Positions 16,279-23,757 of a stretch of 64,000 bases of DNA are shown one piece after another (the first letter of the stretch is position 1; each line of letters opens with the position of its first letter). Below the pieces are notes generated by a model. The model was given only the letters and a program-made list of their open reading frames with translations. It did no database searches and had not been told where the DNA came from. The position numbers were made by a program, and so were the translations under genes. Source of the stretch: Leptotrichia hongkongensis (lineage in GTDB: Bacteria; Fusobacteriota; Fusobacteriia; Fusobacteriales; Leptotrichiaceae); contig NZ_JBGORW010000003.1 of the NCBI RefSeq assembly GCF_041538065.1, positions 139,370-203,369 of the forward strand. The letters are read 5' to 3'.

Positions 16279-17098
16279 AAATAAAAAAGGATACGCATAT
16301 ATATGGGCAGTTCCTCCAAATGTGCAATTTGAACTGTCAAACACTGTTTCAGCATATATTGAGATAAATGCAGATTTTTTGAATAATAAAATTGTGAAAA
16401 AAAAGACTGTAAAAGTAAATCCATATATGAGGTTTAATAAAATTTTTACCAGTTTTGTCAATTATTATGATAATTTTTTTGAGTTTGAAAATAAACTGGA
16501 GAAAGATACTAAAATTAAAAATCTGACAATAGAGAATGTATCTAAAAAAGAGTCTAAAATAAATAGTTTTAGACGTAGGGACAATATAGTTAAAGAAGAA
16601 AAGGGAAATATATTAGTTTTGAAAAATTTTAAGAAAAATATTGAAAACGATGTGATAAATTATTTACAGGAACTTGATTTTGTGAGTGGAACAACGGTAA
16701 TTGATGTTATTTGTGAAAAAATTTTGGAAGATATAAAAAATGGAATTCTAGGAATAAGCTTGAAAAAGTATTTTTTGCTTTTGAATAGCGAAGAACAGGA
16801 ATATATAGCACTTTTAATTTATAATGAAAAAATAAATAATGTAAATTGCATGAGAAATTTTAGATTGGGAATAAAATATTTTTTTATTGATTCTATTATT
16901 TATAGACAAAAATCAGAAAAAAATAAAATGATAGTTTATATAAATAAACCCAAAAATAAGGTAAATATTGCAAAAATAAAAACTTTGGAATTACTGTTCC
17001 TGGAACTTGGAATGGAATTAAAAGTATTTTGGCAAAATCATTTTGGAGTTGTAAATGTTGATGAAACAGTAAAAATTGATGAAATAGCAGTTTTTTAG
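16268..17098 (+). CDS. Unknown cytosolic protein, second gene of the group
   Basis: 276 residues from ATG 16268, chosen because AGGGGG lies seven to twelve bases upstream. The start overlaps the end of the preceding gene by 11 bases, which suggests translational coupling. The N-terminus (KKGYAYIWAVPPNVQFELSN) is distinctive; the middle is charged and the C-terminal half looks alpha/beta. No motif, signal peptide or membrane helix that I recognise. A longer start at 16232 is possible but has no ribosome site. It lies between the 425-residue unknown and an Hcp-like gene, so I infer a part in the same assembly. Confidence 0.6.
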   Translation: MANKNKKGYAYIWAVPPNVQFELSNTVSAYIEINADFLNNKIVKKKTVKVNPYMRFNKIFTSFVNYYDNFFEFENKLEKDTKIKNLTIENVSKKESKINSFRRRDNIVKEEKGNILVLKNFKKNIENDVINYLQELDFVSGTTVIDVICEKILEDIKNGILGISLKKYFLLLNSEEQEYIALLIYNEKINNVNCMRNFRLGIKYFFIDSIIYRQKSEKNKMIVYINKPKNKVNIAKIKTLELLFLELGMELKVFWQNHFGVVNVDETVKIDEIAVF

Positions 17099-17119
17099 AA
17101 AAATAAAGGGGTGGAATAA

Positions 17120-17584
17120 ATGAAATATAGATTGAAGATTACAGATGAGGAAAATAAAAAGGAAATAAATGTAAGTGAAGATGAAATTATGGAAGTGAAG
17201 TATAAAATTGGACTTGCAGAAGATACAAATCTTGCAAACAGTAGAAGCACAGTAGAAATGGAGATTATCGGAAAAATCATTTCAAACTTGGAAAACACAG
17301 GAAATAATTTGGAAAATGAGAGTATAAATGATGATTTGTATGAAAGAAATAAAAAGAATATAATAGATTTGGTGGAATGGGCAGAATCCTATCTGGAAAA
17401 AAGTGATTACAGAAATTTGGAAATGTTTGTTGATTTAGGTTCAAATAAAAAAATGGATTTAAAATTTACAAATATGTTTGTGTATAATTTTTCACAGGAA
17501 ATGAGCATTGAAAAAGGGATAGGGATTTTTAAGCTGAAGTTGAGACAAAAATTTCATCAGAAAAATAAACTGGATATTGTTTAA
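17120..17584 (+). CDS. Hcp-like tube protein candidate
   Basis: 154 residues with AAGGGGTGG before the ATG. It is beta-rich: a KYRLKITDEENKKEINVSED opening, VKYKIGLAEDTNLANSRSTV, then LVEWAESY, a YRNLEMFVDL strand, and FTNMFVYNFSQEM followed by GIGIFKLKLRQKF. This order matches small beta-barrel proteins of Clostridia that occur with VgrG-like genes and resemble Hcp tube subunits. The match is from memory. Hcp proteins stack into the inner tube of contractile injection systems. The gene ends the 15.0-17.6 kb group; a family B repeat starts at its stop codon. Confidence 0.55.
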   Translation: MKYRLKITDEENKKEINVSEDEIMEVKYKIGLAEDTNLANSRSTVEMEIIGKIISNLENTGNNLENESINDDLYERNKKNIIDLVEWAESYLEKSDYRNLEMFVDLGSNKKMDLKFTNMFVYNFSQEMSIEKGIGIFKLKLRQKFHQKNKLDIV

Positions 17585-17712
17585 GCAGGGGTATCAACGC
17601 CATACCCTTGCACCCTGGCTAGTCTAAGAATTTTTTGAAAATAAAATCGAAACTCGCTACGTGAAACTTCGCTCAAACAATTAATTTTATTTCCAAAAAA
17701 TCACAACAGTTT
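17585..17712 (+). repeat. Modular intergenic repeat, family B, copy 3 (half element)
   Basis: It begins immediately after the Hcp-like stop codon with a hairpin, GCAGGGGTAT pairing with ATACCCTTGC around CAACGCC. Then GTCTAAG, AACTCGCTACGTGAAACTTC and GCTCAAACA follow, matching the left half of the copy at 9776. The right half is absent. The end hairpin may double as a terminator for the Hcp-like gene. Confidence 0.7.
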
Positions 17713-17821
17713 TAATCGGATTACATCAAGTAAATTGATAAAAATAAACTTTATTTTGAAAAAAATGATTGTCGATACTTCTTTGGTTATAATAATTGTC
17801 ATAATTTTTTATAAAAATATT

Positions 17822-17849
17822 TTGAGATGTAAATTTTTAAAGGTATAAT
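17822..17849 (+). promoter_or_regulatory. Promoter for the dehydrogenase gene
   Basis: TTGAGA (17822-17827), 16-base spacer, TATAAT (17844-17849), about 80 bases before the ATG at 17928. Confidence 0.45.
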
Positions 17850-17927
17850 ATATTAGAAATTTGTAATTTATATTAGCACAAAACAATTTGTCTAAAATAA
17901 AAATAAAACTAGAGGAGATGAGTTTTT

Positions 17928-18698
17928 ATGAATAGAAATATTTTTATTACTGGAGCTACAAGTGGAATTGGGAAGGAAACAGCTTATGCCTTTGCAAAAA
18001 ATGGGGATAATGTGATTTTGTGTGCTAGAAATATAGAAAAATTAAAGGAAATAAAGGCTGATATTGATAGAAAATATGGTACTAATGCGTATATTTTTGT
18101 GCTTGATGTTACGAAATATAATGATGTTGTAAAATTTACCAAGAAAATACTAGATGATGTGAAAAAGGTAGATATTCTTGTAAATAATGCAGGACTTGCC
18201 TTGGGGCTGGATAAATTTCAGGAATATGATATTGTGGATATTGAACGAATGATAGACACTAATATAAAAGGATTATTGTACGTTACAAGACAAATTTTAC
18301 CAAGCATGGTTGCAAATGATGAGGGGCATATTATAAATATTGGCTCAACTGCTGGAATTTATGCTTATGCAGGAGCTGCTGTATATTGTGCGACTAAATC
18401 TGCTGTAAAGGTTTTGAGTGATGGAATTAGGATTGATACAATTGATAAAAATATTAAAGTAACTACTGTTCAACCTGGAATTGTGGAAACTAATTTTAGT
18501 AATGTAAGATTCCATGGGAATACAGAGCAGGCTAAGAAGGTTTACGAAGGAATTGAGGCATTGAAGCCAGAAGATATTGCAAATACAATAGTTTATATTG
18601 CAAATCAGCCAAAACATGTACAAATTTCAGATATTACAATAATGGCAACAAATCAGGCAACTGGATTTAATATTTACAGAAAAAATCAAAATAAATAA
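17928..18698 (+). CDS. Short-chain dehydrogenase/reductase (YdfG-like)
   Basis: 256 residues. Classical SDR features: cofactor loop TGATSGIG (8-15), NNAG (86-89), Ser140 in INIGSTAG, and Tyr153 with Lys157 in YCATK. The CARN segment at 32-35, with Arg after the second strand, suggests NADP use. The PGIVETNFSNVRFHG part and overall length resemble YdfG-type enzymes, which oxidise serine and 3-hydroxy acids. The true substrate is unknown. AGAGGAG precedes the ATG; it stands alone, followed by the tRNA gene. Confidence 0.88.
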   Translation: MNRNIFITGATSGIGKETAYAFAKNGDNVILCARNIEKLKEIKADIDRKYGTNAYIFVLDVTKYNDVVKFTKKILDDVKKVDILVNNAGLALGLDKFQEYDIVDIERMIDTNIKGLLYVTRQILPSMVANDEGHIINIGSTAGIYAYAGAAVYCATKSAVKVLSDGIRIDTIDKNIKVTTVQPGIVETNFSNVRFHGNTEQAKKVYEGIEALKPEDIANTIVYIANQPKHVQISDITIMATNQATGFNIYRKNQNK

Positions 18699-18773
18699 TA
18701 CTGGGTGATAATGAATTTACAAGAAAACAGTAGTATCTACATACAAAGAGATATACGGGATATAATAAATTCG

Positions 18774-18802
18774 TTGACTTTTATAGGCAAGTTTAGTATA
18801 AT
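18774..18802 (+). promoter_or_regulatory. Strong promoter of the tRNA-Ser gene
   Basis: TTGACT (18774-18779), 17-base spacer, TATAAT (18797-18802), with the tRNA starting 23 bases after the -10 box. Confidence 0.75.
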
Positions 18803-18825
18803 GTTTGTAGTTATTTTGTAAAAGT

Positions 18826-18912
18826 GGAAGTATCGCCTAATGGTATGGCAGCAGCTTGGAAAGCTGTGGGCGGTTAAACGTCTTGTGGGTTCGAGTCCCT
18901 CTACTTCCGCCA
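18826..18912 (+). tRNA. tRNA-Ser (anticodon GGA)
   Basis: The acceptor stem GGAAGTA (18826-18832) pairs with TACTTCC (18902-18908), followed by G and an encoded CCA. The anticodon stem GCAGC/GCTGT encloses TTGGAAA with GGA at 18858-18860. A 17-base variable arm that can form a five-pair stem identifies the serine class. The T-loop is TTCGAGT. Its stem (GTGGG/CCCTC) has one T-T mismatch. Confidence 0.95.
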
Positions 18913-18926
18913 TTTATAAAAATAAT

Positions 18927-18955
18927 TTGACAAATTAGTGAAAATATAGTAAACT
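18927..18955 (+). promoter_or_regulatory. Promoter of the rplU-prp-rpmA operon
   Basis: TTGACA (18927-18932), 17-base spacer, TAAACT (18950-18955), 15 bases after the tRNA end. Confidence 0.6.
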
Positions 18956-18976
18956 AATTAAGATATACGCATAAAA

Positions 18977-18993
18977 TTGGTGGCTAATACCAA
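18977..18993 (+). promoter_or_regulatory. Small hairpin in the rplU leader
   Basis: TTGGT (18977-18981) pairs with ACCAA (18989-18993) around GGCTAAT, between the promoter and the GGAGGTG of rplU. Ribosomal-protein leaders often carry autoregulatory structures and an L21 leader is known in Firmicutes. I cannot show that this is one. Confidence 0.3.
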
Positions 18994-19026
18994 TGATAGC
19001 GATAAATTATTTGGAGGTGAACATAA

Positions 19027-19335
19027 ATGTTTGCAGTAATTAAAACAGGTGGAAAACAGTACAAAGTAGAAGTTGGAACTGTATTAAAAGTTGAAAAATT
19101 AGCAGCTGATGTTGATTCAGACATCGAAATTAACGAAGTTCTATTAGTTGGAGAAGGAGATAATGTAACAGTTGGAACTCCAGTTGTAGAAGGAGCTAAA
19201 GTTGTAGCTACAGTTAAATCTCATGGAAAAGCTGATAAAAAAATTAACTTTAAATATAACAAAAAAACTTACTACAGAAAAAAAGGGCATAGACAATCTT
19301 TTACAGCAATTGAAATCAAATCAATCAATGCTTAA
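19027..19335 (+). CDS. rplU: Large-subunit ribosomal protein bL21
   Basis: 102 residues starting MFAVIKTGGKQYKVEVGTVL and ending in the basic RNA-binding part KKTYYRKKGHRQSFTAIEIK. Both are textbook L21. GGAGGTG precedes the ATG. It is a 23S-binding protein. First gene of rplU-prp-rpmA, the order common to Firmicutes and Fusobacteria. Confidence 0.98.
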   Translation: MFAVIKTGGKQYKVEVGTVLKVEKLAADVDSDIEINEVLLVGEGDNVTVGTPVVEGAKVVATVKSHGKADKKINFKYNKKTYYRKKGHRQSFTAIEIKSINA

Positions 19336-19381
19336 TGTATTTTTTTATATAATTTAGATTGTGAAAGCTGTTGTGGTTTGA

Positions 19382-19726
19382 ATGATAAGAATAGAAATTC
19401 AAAGACAAAAAAATAAAATAACATATTTTGAAATAAAAGGACATGCAAATTTTTCAGAATATGGAGAAGATGTAATTTGTGCAGCTGTTTCATCAGTAGG
19501 ACAAATGACAGTAAATGGACTTATTGAAACTTTAAAACTTAAGAAAAAATTGAAGTTTATTGAGGAAGATGGGTATATTGAGTGTGATTTGAAAAATTCT
19601 GAATTGACTGATGATGAACTTAAAAATGCAGATATTTTGGTTGAATCAATGTATTCGTATTTGAAGGAAGTTGCAAAAAAATATAGTAATTTTGTGAAAC
19701 TTAAAGAAATAAAAGATAAATTTTAA
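19382..19726 (+). CDS. prp: Ribosomal-processing cysteine protease Prp
   Basis: 114 residues. The catalytic pair is His21 (KGHANFSEYGED) and Cys33 (VICAAVSSVGQ), the signature of the Prp/YsxB family. Prp removes the N-terminal extension of ribosomal protein L27. Its location between rplU and rpmA, and the matching extension on the L27 encoded next, support the role fully. The ribosome site before the ATG is weak, which would keep its level low relative to the two ribosomal proteins. Confidence 0.95.
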   Translation: MIRIEIQRQKNKITYFEIKGHANFSEYGEDVICAAVSSVGQMTVNGLIETLKLKKKLKFIEEDGYIECDLKNSELTDDELKNADILVESMYSYLKEVAKKYSNFVKLKEIKDKF

Positions 19727-19795
19727 GTTCAGAAGTTAAGATTTGAAAAGAATCCAAGAAATAAAATATGAAAAAGAAATCGAGGAGGTTGGAAA

Positions 19796-20089
19796 ATGTT
19801 ATTAAAATTAAACTTACAGTTATTTGCCTCAAAAAAAGGGCAAGGATCAACTAGAAATGGTAGAGATTCTAACCCTAAATATTTAGGAGTAAAAAAATAT
19901 GATGGAGAAGCTGTAAAAGCTGGAAACATTATTGTAAGACAAAGAGGAAGTAAATTTCACGCAGGAACTAATGCTAAATTAGGAAAAGATTACACTTTAT
20001 TCGCATTAACTGATGGATATGTAAAATTTGAAAAATTTGGAAATGGTAAAAAAAGAGTAAGTATTTATCCTGAAAGAGCAGAAGCATAG
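19796..20089 (+). CDS. rpmA: Large-subunit ribosomal protein bL27 with cleavable N-terminal extension
   Basis: 97 residues. The start MLLKLNLQLFA precedes the conserved SKKGQGSTRNGRDS. The extension matches the known Prp target (LxLQxFA, cut after the Ala), so the mature protein should begin at Ser12. L27's N-terminus reaches the peptidyl-transferase centre, so cleavage is needed for function. AGGAGG precedes the ATG. It ends the operon and is followed by a clear terminator. Confidence 0.97.
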   Translation: MLLKLNLQLFASKKGQGSTRNGRDSNPKYLGVKKYDGEAVKAGNIIVRQRGSKFHAGTNAKLGKDYTLFALTDGYVKFEKFGNGKKRVSIYPERAEA

Positions 20090-20116
20090 TAATAAAATTT
20101 TATAATATAATTTTAA

Positions 20117-20148
20117 AATACTGTCTTAGAAATAAGATGGTATTTTTT
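20117..20148 (+). terminator. Terminator of rplU-prp-rpmA
   Basis: AATACTGTCTTA (20117-20128) pairs with TAAGATGGTATT (20133-20144) with two G-T pairs around a GAAA loop, followed by TTTT. Confidence 0.85.
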
Positions 20149-20200
20149 ATTTGAATTTTATAAAATAAATACTTATTAATGGATATTTTTCTAATGATTT

Positions 20201-20302
20201 ATACTTCTTTAAAAGTGAACTCAAAAGCAATGACTACTAACTCAACCCTTATATTTATATGATTTTTAGTATTTCAATTTTGAATGAGTTCAAGTACACA
20301 TA
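20201..20302 (+). repeat. Intergenic repeat, family A, copy 1
   Basis: About 100 bases in the same order as the copies at 22757 and 56970: CTTTAAAAGTGAACTCAAAA, ATGACTACTAACTCAA, a TATATGATTTTTAG middle, and TTGAATGAGTTCAAGTA at the right end. The two ends are imperfect inverted copies. Non-coding. Confidence 0.6.
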
Positions 20303-20665
20303 TTTTTTAGTAAAAGAAGTCAATTGAAATTTAGTTTATATCTTTTGTTATCTATAACTTAATGAATAATACCTAAAGGACTATGCAGTATTTTTTTGAA
20401 AAAAAATTAAATTAAACTTATTAAAAAAATAAAAATATATTATTTCTTTATTTAGTAGAAAGGGGAGTAAGCCTTTGCAAAAAAAGTTTATAATAAGTTT
20501 AAATCTACTGTTTTAGTAGTTAATAACAATAAATATCTTTTTTACTGTATTTTTTAACTCGTTACAACCCTATCTACTCTATCCATGTATTTTTCATTTA
20601 TCAAATAAGCAGTAAGTATCTAAGTTTTTAGAATTTATTTTACTCTTAAAAATTGGAAAAATTAA
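20303..20665. other. Gene-free stretch, nothing further recognised
   Basis: AT-rich DNA between repeat A copy 1 and the end of the malic enzyme gene. I see no open frame with a ribosome site, no RNA gene and no convincing hairpin terminator for the minus-strand gene. Confidence 0.5.
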
Positions 20666-22300
20666 TTAAAAATCCTTGTATTCAGGAATCCATTTTGCAT
20701 TTTTTATTGCTTCTTTTAAATCGCTTATGGGTTCTGTATTTAATTTTTGATCTAGTACGCTTTGTCCAACTGACAGTGCCACTGTTTCAGAAAATTCTGT
20801 CAGTTTTGATACTGGAGGAAGTACGGCAGCTCCAGGTTTTGTTGTGTCAATTATTCCACCTAGTGAATGTGCGGCCGCTGAGATTATTTTGTCGTTTACA
20901 ATTTTTGACTTTGTTGCGATAATTCCAAGTCCCAGCCCAGGATAGATTAAAGCATTATTTGCTTGCCCAATTTCGTACGTAATTCCGTTGAGTTCTATTG
21001 GATCTGATGGGATACCTGTTGCAACGAGAGCTTTTCCGTTTGTCCATTCAATAAGATCTTTTGCACTGGCTTCTGCTAGTTTTGTTGGGTTGCTAAGTGG
21101 GAAAATTATTGGTCTTGCAGTGTGTTTTGCCATTTCTTGAACTATTTCTTTTGTGAAAGTATTTGGCACTGTGGAAGTTCCGACAAGTATAGTTGGTTTT
21201 ACAGCTTTTACAGCGGCTTCCAAAGTAGTTAATTCATTTGCATTTGTAAATTCGCTTCGTTTTCTTGCGAAAGGAATTTGTTCTGGAGTTAGTCCTTCCG
21301 TGTCTTCAAATAATAAGCCTTGTCTGTCAACTAGATAAAACCGTTTTTTTGCCTCTTCTTCAGAAAGCCCCTGCTCTACCATTTCATTGAAAATTCTTCT
21401 GGCAATTCCAGCTCCCGCAGTTCCTGCTCCAAAACACATATAAATCTGGTCAGTAAGCTTTTCACCTGAAATTTTTAATGCTCCTAAGATTCCGGCTAAA
21501 GTGATAATTCCAGTTCCTTGTATATCATCGTTAAAAGTTGCGATTTCATTTTTATATTTATTTAAAATATTTGCCGCATTTAATCTTCCAAAGTCTTCCC
21601 AGTGAAGATATAAATTTGGGAAAAGTTTTTCAGCTGTTTTTACAAATTTGTCTATAAAGTTATAATATTCATCTCCTCGAACTCTCTCAAATCTATTTCC
21701 TAGATACAAGTCGTTTTCCAGCAGTTCTTTTCTATTTGTTCCAGCATCAATTACAACTGGCAGGACAGTAGCGGGATCAATTCCAGCGGCGGCAGTGTAA
21801 ACCATCAGTTTTCCAACTGAAATGTCAACTCCGTTAGTTCCCCAGTCACCAATTCCAAGGATTCCTTCTGCATCAGTAACGACAATTAAACGGATTTTTC
21901 TGTTGTCAGCAGCATTTCTTAAAATAGTTTCTATGTTTTCGGGCTCTTTTACTGACAAATAAGCCGCATTTTGAGGATTTACAAATAATTCACTGTAATT
22001 TTCTATGCTTTCTGCAATTACAGGATCATAAACAATTGGCATAAATTCAACTACGTGTTTGCTAAATAAATAATAAAATAATGTTCTGTTTGTATTAAAA
22101 ATTTCCATTAAGAAATGTCTTTTTTCAATTAACTTGTCTTTTTTCAGAAATTGTCCATAAGCCTGTTTTGCCTGTTCATCTATAGTCTGAATATACGGTG
22201 GTAAAAGTCCTAATAATCCATATTCTTCTCGTTCTTTTTTTGTAAAAGCTGTACCTTTGTTAAGGAATGGATTGTTTAAAATTTCATAACCTAATTTCAT
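20666..22300 (-). CDS. maeA: NAD-dependent malic enzyme
   Basis: 544 residues. The N-terminal GTAFTKKEREEYGLLGLLPP is typical of the large bacterial and eukaryotic-like malic enzymes. Catalytic and cofactor parts include IVVTDAEGILGIGDWGTNGV, YLHWEDFGRLNAANIL, FNDDIQGTGIITLAGILGAL and FGAGTAGAGIARRI. It converts malate to pyruvate, CO2 and NADH in the cytosol, feeding fermentation. AGAGGTGATTATTT precedes the start on the minus strand. It stands alone between gene-poor stretches. Confidence 0.95.
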   Translation of the reverse strand: MKLGYEILNNPFLNKGTAFTKKEREEYGLLGLLPPYIQTIDEQAKQAYGQFLKKDKLIEKRHFLMEIFNTNRTLFYYLFSKHVVEFMPIVYDPVIAESIENYSELFVNPQNAAYLSVKEPENIETILRNAADNRKIRLIVVTDAEGILGIGDWGTNGVDISVGKLMVYTAAAGIDPATVLPVVIDAGTNRKELLENDLYLGNRFERVRGDEYYNFIDKFVKTAEKLFPNLYLHWEDFGRLNAANILNKYKNEIATFNDDIQGTGIITLAGILGALKISGEKLTDQIYMCFGAGTAGAGIARRIFNEMVEQGLSEEEAKKRFYLVDRQGLLFEDTEGLTPEQIPFARKRSEFTNANELTTLEAAVKAVKPTILVGTSTVPNTFTKEIVQEMAKHTARPIIFPLSNPTKLAEASAKDLIEWTNGKALVATGIPSDPIELNGITYEIGQANNALIYPGLGLGIIATKSKIVNDKIISAAAHSLGGIIDTTKPGAAVLPPVSKLTEFSETVALSVGQSVLDQKLNTEPISDLKEAIKNAKWIPEYKDF

Positions 22301-22707
22301 AAATAATCACCTCTAAATAATATTTCAAATTTATTTTTTGCAATAATCAGATAATTCAAGTATAACACTAAAATATTCTTAAATCAATTTGTTTATCCTG
22401 TTATTTAAATTATTTTTTTTGTCTGTTGTAAAATAATGTAATAATATATTGTAACAAATTTAAAAAATTATGACAATTATGTATTAAAATATTAGTAAGG
22501 ATAGAATATTAATGAAAAAATATTATAAAAATTGCATTGAATATGTCTTAAGAATTTTTGTTAAATGCCCGAAATCTATAATTTTGTGTCTTTGAGATTA
22601 CATTCACTCTTTAATTTCTTTTTTATTTAAATCTAGTATGTTTTTTAGTTTAGTATAAACATTTGTTAAATAAATACTAGAACAAAATTCTGTTTATAAA
22701 CATATTC
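22301..22707. other. Upstream region of maeA, no gene seen
   Basis: AT-rich DNA that must hold the maeA promoter on the minus strand. No open frame longer than a few dozen codons has a ribosome site, and no RNA structure stands out. Confidence 0.4.
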
Positions 22708-22751
22708 CGCTATTAATATATTCTGAATTCGCTATTAATATATTCTGAATT
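22708..22751. repeat. Perfect 22-base tandem duplication
   Basis: The unit CGCTATTAATATATTCTGAA plus TT occurs twice head to tail at 22708-22729 and 22730-22751 with no mismatch. It lies directly before repeat A copy 2. Confidence 0.85.
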
Positions 22752-22756
22752 ATATT

Positions 22757-22866
22757 ATAGTAAAACTTCTTTAAAAGCGAATTCAAAAGCTATGACTACT
22801 TAACTCAACTTCTCAATTTATATAATTTTAGCAGTTTCATTTTAAATAGGTTTGGGTGTATATTAA
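22757..22866 (+). repeat. Intergenic repeat, family A, copy 2
   Basis: It matches copy 1 and the copy at 56970: TAGTAAAACTTCTTTAAAAG, CAAAAGCTATGACTACTTAA, TTTATATAATTTTAGCAGTT and AAATAGGTTTGGGTGTAT. Non-coding. Confidence 0.65.
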
Positions 22867-22961
22867 ATTTTATTTTTTAAAGTATTTTTTTCAGTTTATT
22901 TTAAGGTTCGTATGATAGAATCAATTTGTAAATCAAAATTAGAGCAGGAGAGTGGAAAGTT

Positions 22962-23456
22962 ATGAAAAAATTAATTCTAGTATCAATGTTGGCAATAGGA
23001 ATGTCTGTATTTGCAGAAAAATTTACACCTTCAAATAAAACATTGGAAATTTCATTGAAGGAGGTGTTGGAAGGAGCAACTCCTAACGGTTATTACTGGA
23101 TGGATGGAAGTTTTGATAACAACAAATATCCTGAAAAATATTCATTTTTTATAATGGAGGATAATAAAGGGAAAATAGATGAATTAGTCCAAGGCTATGA
23201 AATTGGTAAAAAAACAGGTGGAGAAATACAAGAAAAAATCTATGACGATATTGATGATGACAGTACAGTATACGGATCATATAAAATTTATTCAGCAGGG
23301 AAAAAAGGTGTATATTATGTAAATAATTATGTAGCCTTGGATGGGAAAAAACACGCAAGATTGTATTTCGGATTTGATAAAAAACAAAATACAGTAGTTA
23401 TACTTGATAAAAACTTAAATGTAATCGAAGTTCTACAAAGAGTAGCCGTAAATTAA
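22962..23456 (+). CDS. Secreted protein of unknown function
   Basis: 164 residues. A clear Sec signal peptide (MKKLILVSMLAIGMSVFA) ends at about residue 18, before EKFTPSNKT. The mature part of about 146 residues is rich in Tyr, Lys and Asp and looks beta-rich (GYYWMDGSFDNN, STVYGSYKIYSAGKKGVYYV, ARLYFGFDKKQNTVVILD). It has no cysteine, so it is not a lipoprotein; a periplasmic location is likely. I know no family for it. It is a single gene with its own terminator. Confidence 0.7.
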   Translation: MKKLILVSMLAIGMSVFAEKFTPSNKTLEISLKEVLEGATPNGYYWMDGSFDNNKYPEKYSFFIMEDNKGKIDELVQGYEIGKKTGGEIQEKIYDDIDDDSTVYGSYKIYSAGKKGVYYVNNYVALDGKKHARLYFGFDKKQNTVVILDKNLNVIEVLQRVAVN

Positions 23457-23483
23457 AATCTTAAAATATAAATTAAAAAGTAG

Positions 23484-23514
23484 AGAGCAGTTCAATATAA
23501 GATTGCTCTTTTTT
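23484..23514 (+). terminator. Terminator after the secreted-protein gene
   Basis: AGAGCA (23484-23489) pairs with TGCTCT (23504-23509), followed by TTTTT. Confidence 0.75.
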
Positions 23515-23530
23515 AATTTATTTAATAGTC

Positions 23531-23559
23531 TTGTCTGATTTTATATATTGTGTTATACT
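23531..23559 (+). promoter_or_regulatory. Promoter upstream of mnmA
   Basis: TTGTCT (23531-23536), 17-base spacer, TATACT (23554-23559). The leader to the ATG at 23758 would be about 190 bases, with no recognised riboswitch. Confidence 0.5.
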
Positions 23560-23757
23560 AATATTATTTATTATATAGTAAGTTATTGAATTTTAAATGA
23601 ATAATGAGTTGTTTGCTTGTGAAATAAAGCAAAAATTTAAAGTTGTAATAAATTTTATTACAAATATGCCTAAATAAAAAAGTATAAAAATGAAAGAAAA
23701 ATAAAACTTAAACTAAAAATCAAAAACTGTCAAAAATAGAAGGAGCAATAGGGATTT

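Noticed and set aside
22962..23456. Lipoprotein
   Set aside because: The signal peptide ends in VFA-E and the protein has no cysteine, so it is secreted but not lipidated.
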